Assembly (NCBI GenBank): GCA_943328505.2
Contig: CALQAH020000001.1
Coordinates: forward strand, 161,057 to 225,056
Direction of reading: 5' to 3'
DNA from: Rhizobium sp. Q54
Lineage (GTDB): Bacteria; Bacteroidota; Bacteroidia; Flavobacteriales; Flavobacteriaceae
DNA: 64,000 nucleotides
The translations under genes were made by a program, and so were the position numbers. A model generated the notes under the pieces. It ran no database searches. It was given only the letters and a program-made list of their open reading frames with translations, and had not been told where the DNA came from. How positions within the stretch are numbered: position 1 is the stretch's first letter; each line of letters starts with the position of its first letter. Below, piece after piece: positions 43,676 through 50,367 of this stretch.

Positions 43676-43783
43676 TTTTACATGTTAAACATTTGTAAAT
43701 AAAAATCCATTTTTTATACAGAACAAAGTTGCTTTGATAAAAAAATCGCGTTTTCTTATCCTATCAAAAAAGTTCTCTTTTGT

Positions 43784-43882
43784 TATACCCTTTGGGGTAT
43801 ATTATCTCTTTATAAAATAAATTTACACCTTAAAGGGTATAAATTAAAAATATATTACTACTTTTATACCCGAAAAGGTGCA
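43784..43882 (+). promoter_or_regulatory. Three HipB-type operators
   Basis: TATACC-N6-GGTATA at 43784-43801, TACACC-N6-GGTATA at 43824-43841 and TATACC-N6-GGTGCA at 43865-43882, spaced 40 and 41 bp. The spacing near four helical turns suggests cooperative binding on one face. The form resembles the known HipB operator TATCC-N8-GGATA. Confidence 0.7.
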
Positions 43883-43886
43883 TATC

Positions 43887-44102
43887 ATGGAATTAAGTAA
43901 GTTTGTTAAACAAAAAAGAACCTCCGCTAAATTAACTCAACCTGAATTGGCAGAGAAAGCAGGAGTGGGTCTTCGTTTCCTAAGAGAATTGGAACAAGGT
44001 AAAGAATCACTGCGATTAGACAAAGTAAATCAGGTGTTGAAATTATTTGGATATAAGGTAGGAGCAGTTCAACCAATAGTAGAGGAAGATGAGAAAGGCT
44101 GA
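43887..44102 (+). CDS. hipB: HipB-like antitoxin/repressor
   Basis: 71 aa from the ATG at 43887 (MELSKFVKQKRTSAKLTQPELAEKAGVGLRFLRELEQGKESLRL), a HTH_XRE domain filling the protein. The ORF track uses a GTG three codons earlier. Short HipB of this kind dimerises and represses its operon through paired operators, three of which lie upstream. It overlaps the next gene by 14 bp. Confidence 0.87.
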   Translation: MELSKFVKQKRTSAKLTQPELAEKAGVGLRFLRELEQGKESLRLDKVNQVLKLFGYKVGAVQPIVEEDEKG

Positions 44103-44418
44103 AATAAAAATATATGATAAAATTGCGGGTTGGTTGATAGAAGATGAAAACGGATATCATTTTAACTATGATAGTTCTTATTTGAATTCTTCAAATCCTG
44201 ACCCTATTAGTTTAACATTACCGCTAAAAGAACAATCTTATACGAGTAAAATTTTGTTCCCGTTTTTTGATGGTCTTATCCCCGAAGGGTGGCTGTTAGA
44301 TATTGCTCAAAACAATTGGAAACTAAACCCACGAGATAGAATGGGACTTTTGATGGCTTGTTGTAAAGATTGTATAGGAGCCGTTAGTGTTCATCCCATA
44401 AATAACGAAGAACTATGA
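44089..44418 (+). CDS. hipS: HipS-like protein (HipA N-subdomain 1)
   Basis: 109 aa, matching the HipA N-terminal subdomain: KIYDKIAGWLIEDENGYHFNYD, ISLTLPLKEQSY, FPFFDGLIPEGWLL and a DRMGLLMACCKDCIGAV end. In full-length HipA this is fused to the kinase; here it is a separate gene, as in HipBST systems where HipS is the antitoxin. The start overlaps hipB. Naming follows gene order and domain split; activity is inferred. Confidence 0.8.
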   Translation: MRKAEIKIYDKIAGWLIEDENGYHFNYDSSYLNSSNPDPISLTLPLKEQSYTSKILFPFFDGLIPEGWLLDIAQNNWKLNPRDRMGLLMACCKDCIGAVSVHPINNEEL

Positions 44419-44502
44419 AATCGCTATTAACAACTAGTTTGCTTAAGCAATTGAAAAATCATCGAACTCCAATTGAAAACAATTTAAATTGTGAGATAAA
44501 CA

Positions 44503-44568
44503 CCTATAAATAAGAGGCGATAGCATATATGACCACTAACAAATAAACTTTTACATATATGAAAAGAT
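44503..44568 (+). promoter_or_regulatory. Conserved leader with mini-ORF MTTNK, copy B
   Basis: Near-identical to 4397-4460, including ATGACCACTAACAAATAA (44529-44546), which encodes MTTNK and stops 12 nt before the HipT start. It lies in the 140-bp gap between hipS and hipT, so hipT may have its own translational or transcriptional control. Confidence 0.55.
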
Positions 44569-45497
44569 GTCTATATTGTTATGAACCACTATCTGAAAAT
44601 CAAGTAGATTTTCATCCTTCTTGCTGTAAAAAAATATTTGGGCAATCTACTCCTCCGGAATTACCTTATACAGAAAACCAAATGGAAGAATTGGCTTTAC
44701 AGGTAGTGAAAAGTCAAACTACTTTAACGGGGGTTCAAGCTAAATTATCTTTGGAATTAACACCAAGTGAAAAGGGAGAAGCCAAACGATTCACAATTGT
44801 TGGTTTGTGGGGAGATTATATATTAAAACCACCCACTAAAAATTTCAATCAATTACCCGAGGTGGAAGACCTAACAATGCACTTGGGGGCTATAGCCAAA
44901 ATAAAAATGGTGCCCCATAGTTTGATACGATTACAATCAGGTAATCTCGCCTACATAACCAAGAGAATTGACCGCATAAAAAGTCAAAAACTTTTAATGG
45001 AAGATATGTGTCAATTGACAGAAAGGATGACAGAAAATAAGTATCGCGGGTCTTACGAACAGATTGCTAAAGTTCTTTTGAAACATTCGGCTAATCCGGG
45101 CTTGGATTTAGTAAATTTCTTTGAACAAGTGTTGTTTTCATTCTTAACGGGGAATGCTGATATGCACTTAAAAAACTTCTCTATTATCAAAACAAATGAG
45201 CAAGGTTATATTCTATCACCCGCTTATGATATGGTGGCAACGGCAATTGTTAATCCTGTTGATGATGAAGATTTTGCTCTAACTCTCAATGCTAAGAAGA
45301 AAAAAATTAATAGAAAAGATTTCATAACGGTATTCAATTCTTTTAAGTTAGACAACAAACAACAGGAAAACATTTTTAATAAAATGGAGAAGGCTAAAGA
45401 AAAATGGTTTCGTTGTATTGATGATAGTTTTATGAGCAATGAGTTTAAGGTTGCCTATAAAGAATTGCTAAAAAATAGATTTGAAAGGATTGCTTAG
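44559..45497 (+). CDS. hipT: HipT-like kinase toxin
   Basis: 312 aa. An N-terminal Cys/His knuckle (CLYC..FHPSCC, residues 4-24) precedes the HipA kinase core. Seen are a Gly-loop (TLTGVQAKLSLEL), ATP-binding Lys (DYILKPP), catalytic Asp (TGNADMHLKNFSI) and metal Asp (LSPAYDMVAT), all intact. The E. coli HipT phosphorylates TrpRS; the target here is unknown. With hipB and hipS it forms a three-gene toxin-antitoxin set, module 5. Confidence 0.87.
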   Translation: MKRCLYCYEPLSENQVDFHPSCCKKIFGQSTPPELPYTENQMEELALQVVKSQTTLTGVQAKLSLELTPSEKGEAKRFTIVGLWGDYILKPPTKNFNQLPEVEDLTMHLGAIAKIKMVPHSLIRLQSGNLAYITKRIDRIKSQKLLMEDMCQLTERMTENKYRGSYEQIAKVLLKHSANPGLDLVNFFEQVLFSFLTGNADMHLKNFSIIKTNEQGYILSPAYDMVATAIVNPVDDEDFALTLNAKKKKINRKDFITVFNSFKLDNKQQENIFNKMEKAKEKWFRCIDDSFMSNEFKVAYKELLKNRFERIA

Positions 45498-45989
45498 TTA
45501 TTTGGTTTTTTAAAAATTATTTTTTCAAATAAATATCACCGCATTGTAAACTATATTTTTTATAGTAAAATTATCCTCTTGATTTTAAGAGAATAGAGTA
45601 AGCAATCATAGCATCAAATTTGTAACCTTCTCTATCTAATAGGGGAGCAAAACAAAAGCTTTACACGGAAGTATTAGGCTTTTTTAATTGTAGCTGTCAA
45701 GACGAAAGGATTTGCTAAACTCAGTTCGGCCTTCTCCTTCGAGGTAACTTTGTCGAATTTTATTTCGCACCTTAGCGGGCGTTTAAAAAACAATCAGCTT
45801 CTTTTTTATGGATAAACTTCACATTGCTGAAGTTGAACTGATTTGAACTGCAATAAACTAATTCATCTTTAGGATAACTGTTAAAATGTATATATCTTTG
45901 AGATTGTTAGGAATTATAAACGAGGGTTTTGAAATTAAAATAAAACATAATCCGCCTTAAAAAATGTTAAAATTAACTTGAATTAAAAT
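45498..45989. other. Intergenic region with repeat R7
   Basis: It holds R7 (45576-45690), preceded by the CTATATTTTTTATAG palindrome (45551-45565) also seen before R4. After R7 there are about 300 bases without an ORF. TATCTTTG at 45893-45900 is a good -7 box for the following lipoprotein. Confidence 0.6.
45576..45690 (+). repeat. Repeat R7
   Basis: CTCTTGATTTTAAGAG palindrome (45576-45591), TAG at the -33 position, 18-nt spacer, CAAATTTG, then TTCTCTATCTAATAGGGGAGC (ends 45648). A degenerate AAAGCTTTAC..GTATTAGGCTTTTTT terminator follows. The hairpin differs from R3/R4 by a short insertion. Confidence 0.75.
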
Positions 45990-46259
45990 ATGAAAACAAT
46001 TAAACTATTTCTTATCACAGCTATTTTTATTATTACAAATTCTTGTTCGAGTAGTGGTTCAGATTCTGATTGTAATGAAATTGTATGCGGTCATCCTGGA
46101 GGTCCTGACGGGGACGTTTACTATTTATATAGAGGAACTTTGGAACCGGATACTTGTGGTTCAATAATCATTGAAGTTAATCAAACCACCTACGATTATT
46201 ATGAAGCTAAAATGGCGCAAAATCCAGAGGGTTATGCTTGTTGGGAGGGATTAAAATAA
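45990..46259 (+). CDS. Small lipoprotein of unknown function
   Basis: 89 aa. Signal and lipobox MKTIKLFLITAIFIITNSC, a Ser/Gly/Asp linker (SSSGSDSD), then a 65-residue Cys-containing domain (CNEIVCGHPGGPDGDVYY...DTCGSIIIEV...YACW). The remaining cysteines may form disulfides. I do not recognise the family. Sole gene of module 6. Confidence 0.65.
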   Translation: MKTIKLFLITAIFIITNSCSSSGSDSDCNEIVCGHPGGPDGDVYYLYRGTLEPDTCGSIIIEVNQTTYDYYEAKMAQNPEGYACWEGLK

Positions 46260-46338
46260 AGTAATAAATAAGTCCAGCAAAAAATTTAAACTAATTAAAT
46301 TCTTATACCATATCACTAATTAATAAAGAAATAAAACA

Positions 46339-46446
46339 TTGTTATTTCAAGAGAATTGAGTAAGCAATCATCGCGTCAAATTTGTAACTTTCTTCAAGGG
46401 AGGACAATAATGAAATGACTATCGGAAATGACGGTCTTTTTTTTGT
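46339..46446 (+). repeat. Repeat R8
   Basis: TTTCAAGAGAATTGAGTAAGC block with TTG, an 18-nt spacer, CAAATTTG and TAACTTTCTTC, but the tRNA-like tail has decayed to AAGGGAGGAC. The GACTATC-GGAAAT-GACGGTC terminator with T8 is retained, with one mismatch and one wobble. Confidence 0.75.
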
Positions 46447-46504
46447 TACATGTACTATCTAAAAAGACTTTGTCTACCTAATTAAATTATTATTTTTAGA
46501 GATG

Positions 46505-48985
46505 TTATTTAGGTATAGTAAAGTAGAATGTAGTACCTACATTTAATTTTGAGTCAAACCAAATTTTGCCACCAGCAGCCGCTATTATTTTTTTAACGAT
46601 TGATAATCCAATCCCACTAGAATCTGTTCTATTATTTATTTTTTTAAAGGCTTCAAAAATAAAATCAAAATGTTCTTCAGCGATACCTATACCATTGTCT
46701 TCAATAGAAAATAGTATATATTCATTTTGTTCTTCCCAATTAATGTTAACAAAGCTGTTTTTCTTAATATCTCTATATTTGAAAGTGTTCTCAATTAAAT
46801 TTTGGAAGACCTGTTTGGTTTTGGTATTATTTAATTTAATAACAGGGAGTGGTTTTAGTATATTTATACTAATGCTCTCCAGTTTCTTACTATCTAGATG
46901 CATTATGATATTCTCAACAATGAGATGTGTTTCAGAAGTATTGTTCTCTTTTTCAGAGGATCTAAGTTCGGAAAATTGTAAAGTACTCGAAATTAACTGA
47001 TCCATATCAAGTATAGCATCATTAATCATAGAAATATATTCTAAGCTATCTTCAGTTAATTTGCCCTCATTATCTTCGTTTAGCCAACTAATACAGGACG
47101 CAATACTATGTAAAGGTGTTTTAAGGTCGTGTGATACTATATGGGCGTAATTAGAAAGTTCAATATTACTCTCCCTTAAATCTGAAATTAATTTTTCATT
47201 TTTAATATTTAAAGTTTTTATTTCTGTAATATCCAAATGAATCCCTAACGAGCCAATTACTTCGCCATTAATATTGTAATTAGGAGAACCGCTTACTAAC
47301 CAATACTTCGTTTCTCCATTTTTAGCTAAAATTTCAATTTCAAATACATCAGCGATACCATCTTTTCTAACTCTGATTTTCTTATCTATGATTTCTAGAT
47401 ATTCGTTTGTAATTAATAAATCTTTTGCTCTCTTTCCAATAAGTTCATCTGAAGCAAAACCACTCATCTTGCAAAAAGCGTTATTTAAAGATAAAATGAC
47501 ATCATTATTGTCAACTTCCATTAATCCAAGATTAATATTCTCAATAATGTTTTTGTATTTTTCATTTTGAAACTCTAAACTTTTATCATAATTAATTTGA
47601 AGTGTAACATCTTTATATCTCCATAAATGTCCATCTAATTTGCCTTTTAGGAATATTGGAGCATAACTTCTTGAAACAAATCTACCATCTTTTAATTCAA
47701 GTATTTCATCATTTACCACCACTTGATTTTTAATTATTTCTTCAGCGCTACTAACAAATTCATTTTCATAAAGAAAAAGCTCTTTAGATTTATCTCTTGC
47801 AATTTCAAAAGACAATCCTATTAATTGATCATGTGCCTCTAGAGGGATATTAAAAAGAGTTAAAAAAGCATTGCTAATAAATTCTATACGTCCGTCTATA
47901 GATTCAATAACTTTAGCATCAGAATAACTTTCAAAAATAATTTCTAATCTGTTTTTTGTAGCCTCTAGTTCTTTTTGCTTTAATTCTTTTTCTAATTCTG
48001 AAGTTGTATTTTTTATGTGAAGAGAAATCAAAATTGAAATTTTAGATAAAGCAGCTAATTTATCTTTAGTATAATGATTTTTTTCAGGATGTTCAGAATC
48101 AATAATACCAACGATCTCGCCATTTAATAAAACGGGAACCGTAATTTCGGAAAGCCGAGATCTATCGTCAATGATATAATCTATATCTTTAGTGGTGTCA
48201 TTAATTATTTCGCCTTTTTTAGTTCTTGCTACTCTTCCAACAATACCTTTATCTATGGGTATTGATAATTTATTTTTTATGATGTGATTAGCATCTAATT
48301 TATTACTTGTTGTTGCTAATTGAATTAACTCTCCGTTAATAAAGCCATAAAAAATGCAATCATCGGAATTTAAAAATTCAGCAACATGATTAACCAAGTC
48401 AAAAGCATTAGTAAAAATATCATTACTCGTTAATAAATCTTTTAAAATTTGTGATTCAAATTTTTCAAATTTCTGCTGTTTTTTTACTTTTAATTCAAAT
48501 AAATAATTTTCGGTTACGTCCCTTACAATTGCCTGATAGGCATAGGGTTTTTTTTCAGAATCAACTAAAATTTTTGATTTAATATTAACGTATTTTTTTT
48601 CTTTTTTTGCGTTTACAAATTCATAATAAAAAAGGTCATTTTCAAGATTAAAGTTACTTAATAGTTTGTAGATTTCCTTTTTATTTCTATTTGAAAACTG
48701 TGCGATATTTTCTATTTTAAAATCGTTATTAATGCCAAGAAGGTTGGTTGCTTCTTTATTGATTTTTAAAATTTCACCATTAAAATCTATTACAAATAAT
48801 GGATCCACCAGATTGTCTAAAAGATCGTTCTGAAATTGTTCTTGAGTTAATACTGTATTTGAAAGTTGTATATTATTAAAATAAAGCTCCCTTAAGCGAT
48901 TTTCAACAATGCTTTCAGCTAGTTGTCTTGCTTTACGCTCTCTTTCAAGGGCTTTTTTTAGTATTTCTATATCATTTGTAGGCAA
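46505..48985 (-). CDS. Cytosolic PAS/GAF hybrid sensor histidine kinase
   Basis: 826 aa, no transmembrane segment. An N-terminal coiled coil (1-45) is followed by PAS (about 46-165), GAF (about 175-320), PAS (about 340-460) and PAS (about 475-590), then HisKA with H619 in IVSHDLKTPLHSI and a HATPase domain (N-box IENTFKY, DNGIGIAEEHF, SGIGLSIVKK). A soluble kinase co-encoded with an H-NOX sensor is the standard NO-responsive arrangement, with H-NOX controlling autophosphorylation. Last gene of module 7. Confidence 0.9.
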   Translation of the reverse strand: MPTNDIEILKKALERERKARQLAESIVENRLRELYFNNIQLSNTVLTQEQFQNDLLDNLVDPLFVIDFNGEILKINKEATNLLGINNDFKIENIAQFSNRNKKEIYKLLSNFNLENDLFYYEFVNAKKEKKYVNIKSKILVDSEKKPYAYQAIVRDVTENYLFELKVKKQQKFEKFESQILKDLLTSNDIFTNAFDLVNHVAEFLNSDDCIFYGFINGELIQLATTSNKLDANHIIKNKLSIPIDKGIVGRVARTKKGEIINDTTKDIDYIIDDRSRLSEITVPVLLNGEIVGIIDSEHPEKNHYTKDKLAALSKISILISLHIKNTTSELEKELKQKELEATKNRLEIIFESYSDAKVIESIDGRIEFISNAFLTLFNIPLEAHDQLIGLSFEIARDKSKELFLYENEFVSSAEEIIKNQVVVNDEILELKDGRFVSRSYAPIFLKGKLDGHLWRYKDVTLQINYDKSLEFQNEKYKNIIENINLGLMEVDNNDVILSLNNAFCKMSGFASDELIGKRAKDLLITNEYLEIIDKKIRVRKDGIADVFEIEILAKNGETKYWLVSGSPNYNINGEVIGSLGIHLDITEIKTLNIKNEKLISDLRESNIELSNYAHIVSHDLKTPLHSIASCISWLNEDNEGKLTEDSLEYISMINDAILDMDQLISSTLQFSELRSSEKENNTSETHLIVENIIMHLDSKKLESISINILKPLPVIKLNNTKTKQVFQNLIENTFKYRDIKKNSFVNINWEEQNEYILFSIEDNGIGIAEEHFDFIFEAFKKINNRTDSSGIGLSIVKKIIAAAGGKIWFDSKLNVGTTFYFTIPK

Positions 48986-49070
48986 AATAAATAGGTCTTT
49001 TAGTGATTTAAATATTTAAAAAAAGGAAAAGGATAAGAGTATTTAGTACAGATAAAAGTAGTAAACCTCA

Positions 49071-49610
49071 CTAATTTAGTTCAATGTTAAATTTCACTCC
49101 ATTTTCAGCACCAAAAGACTTGTCAATAGTAACCGTCCCGTTAACTTTAAAATGATTTAAGGTTTCTTTCATTAAACCAATGGCAAAGTATGTTAAGCCT
49201 TTTGAGGAATTATAAATTATCGATAAATTTTTTTCGGTTTTTTCAACAATTCTAAAAGTTGGAAGATCGGCATCATTATAAAGTTTTTTAACTTCAATAT
49301 GAATATGATTTTCAATCCCACCTATTAAATCTAAGGCATTATCATATTGCTCTATGATGTATGAATGTTTGCCAATAAGATATGGAAAAACAAAAATCCC
49401 AAATTTCTCTAATATAATTTCTGGGTTGACAGCTGTTTTTTTAGATACATACGTTAAAAGACTAACTAATTCATCAAAGTCATAGCTATTAAAGGAACTA
49501 TAGATACCTTCAGACGGCAAATCACAATTAGTTATCATTTCATCAACCAATTCTAATCCATGGGATGTTTCAATAAAATCTATAAAATTTGTAAAAATAA
49601 ATCCTTTCAT
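49071..49610 (-). CDS. H-NOX (heme NO/oxygen-binding) sensor protein
   Basis: 179 aa. FTNFIDFIETSHGLELVDEM begins the HNOB domain; the proximal heme ligand is H104 in HIHIEVKKLYNDADLPTF, seven residues before the Tyr as in soluble guanylate cyclase. The YxSxR heme-propionate motif reads YNSSK, with Lys for Arg. It likely binds NO and modulates the adjacent kinase. It lies 20 bp after the response regulator and 85 bp before the kinase gene. Confidence 0.88.
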   Translation of the reverse strand: MKGFIFTNFIDFIETSHGLELVDEMITNCDLPSEGIYSSFNSYDFDELVSLLTYVSKKTAVNPEIILEKFGIFVFPYLIGKHSYIIEQYDNALDLIGGIENHIHIEVKKLYNDADLPTFRIVEKTEKNLSIIYNSSKGLTYFAIGLMKETLNHFKVNGTVTIDKSFGAENGVKFNIELN

Positions 49611-49630
49611 GATTTTTTTGTTAATTGCGG

Positions 49631-50026
49631 TTATGGTCTCTTAGATTCTATCCAATAATCTGCTATGAGTCTGAGATTAGATTTGTATTTTACAATATCT
49701 AATTCTTTTACAAAATATCCAACAATTCCTAATTCTTCACAAATTTTTATATCTAAAGAGTTGAATGATGTAGTATGCACAATTATAGGAATAGTTTTTA
49801 AACTTTCATTTTTTTTGATTTCTTTTAAAAATTCGATACCATTCATTATTGGCATATTTAAATCTAGTAAAGTGAAATATGGTAATTCAGATGTACTTTC
49901 GTTAAGAAGGTCTAATGCCATTAAACCATTTTCAGCTGCACATATTTCCATATTTGGATATTCAGATAATATTTTTTTTATCCCCATTAAAGCAATTTTA
50001 TTATCTTCAACTATCAATACTTTCAT
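49631..50026 (-). CDS. Single-domain (CheY-like) response regulator
   Basis: 131 aa receiver only. Acidic pocket E7-D8, phosphoacceptor D55 (FTLLDLNMPIMNG), a Thr/Ser switch (VHTTS) and Lys in GYFVKEL. No output domain, so it would act by protein contact or phosphorelay. First gene of the unit with the H-NOX and histidine kinase genes; the three probably form an NO-sensing pathway. Confidence 0.88.
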   Translation of the reverse strand: MKVLIVEDNKIALMGIKKILSEYPNMEICAAENGLMALDLLNESTSELPYFTLLDLNMPIMNGIEFLKEIKKNESLKTIPIIVHTTSFNSLDIKICEELGIVGYFVKELDIVKYKSNLRLIADYWIESKRP

Positions 50027-50367
50027 ACTTTATAAATTATTTATTTATAAAAGTATAAAATAAAATAAAGTAAAATATAAATACACAATAAAAGTCATAC
50101 AATTTGGTAAATTATAATATAAATAATTACAATAATCTGAATTTTAGCACAGTCATCTCCTTGGTTCGAGCACAAGAGCGGGAGCAAAAATAAGAAAGCC
50201 TTTACAAGTACGTAAAGGCTTTTTGTTTTCCAATATTTTTTTGTTGAAACTTCAATTAAAATCTTTTCACTTTTAATAAAAATTAAAACCTATAACAAAA
50301 AAAGCTAGAGGTTTTGGTACTTTATAAATTTAAAAGTGATTTTATTTTTTTAATGGAATTCTTTGGA
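50027..50367. other. Intergenic right boundary of the island
   Basis: 341 bases. AT-rich presumed promoter region for the response regulator gene (50027-50130), the tRNA-Asn fragment R9 (50158-50185), its terminator (50197-50226), then an unremarkable spacer to the M13 peptidase stop. Confidence 0.65.
50158..50226 (+). repeat. R9: tRNA-Asn 3'-end fragment plus terminator (distal attachment scar)
   Basis: The 28 bases at 50158-50185 match the tRNA-Asn 3' end (TCCTTGGTTCGAGC...GGGAGC) with two mismatches against copy 2. The AGCCTTTAC / GTAAAGGCT stem (50197-50220) and T5 follow. The rest of the tRNA is absent. This is the expected product at the far end of an island integrated in the tRNA 3' end. 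Confidence 0.85.

Larger units (their letters stand above)
43531..43886. other. Intergenic region with repeat R6 and hipBST operators
   Basis: R6 occupies 43581-43675. The remaining AT-rich 200 bases hold three HipB-type operators and the promoter of the toxin-antitoxin operon. No ORF seen. Confidence 0.65.
38584..50220 (+). other. Cassette array of seven modules, each closed by a tRNA-Asn-related repeat
   Basis: Repeat copies R3-R8 plus the tRNA fragment R9 lie at about 39.7, 40.8, 42.6, 43.6, 45.6, 46.4 and 50.2 kb, all in plus orientation. They mark modules of about 1.2, 1.1, 1.7, 1.0, 2.0, 0.8 and 3.8 kb. Every module holds one transcription unit of 1-3 accessory genes, on either strand. 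The outer limits are tRNA-Asn copy 2 and R9. This is typical of accretion at a tRNA attachment site, but the regular gene-plus-repeat form resembles integron cassettes. Interpretation is inference; the repeats are directly visible. Confidence 0.6.

Noticed and set aside
44089-45497. Frameshifted full-length hipA (hipS and hipT as one broken gene)
   Set aside because: Both parts have good starts and a 140-bp gap with a conserved leader, and each matches the separate HipS and HipT forms.
39692-46446. Repeats R3-R8 as integron attC sites
   Set aside because: No GTTRRRY/RYYYAAC core pair is present, no IntI-type integrase is seen, and cassette genes lie on both strands. The tRNA-derived tail and promoter explain the repeat better.
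39692-46446. Repeats R3-R8 as a CRISPR array
   Set aside because: Spacing is 0.8-3.8 kb with genes between; there are no short regular spacers and no cas genes.
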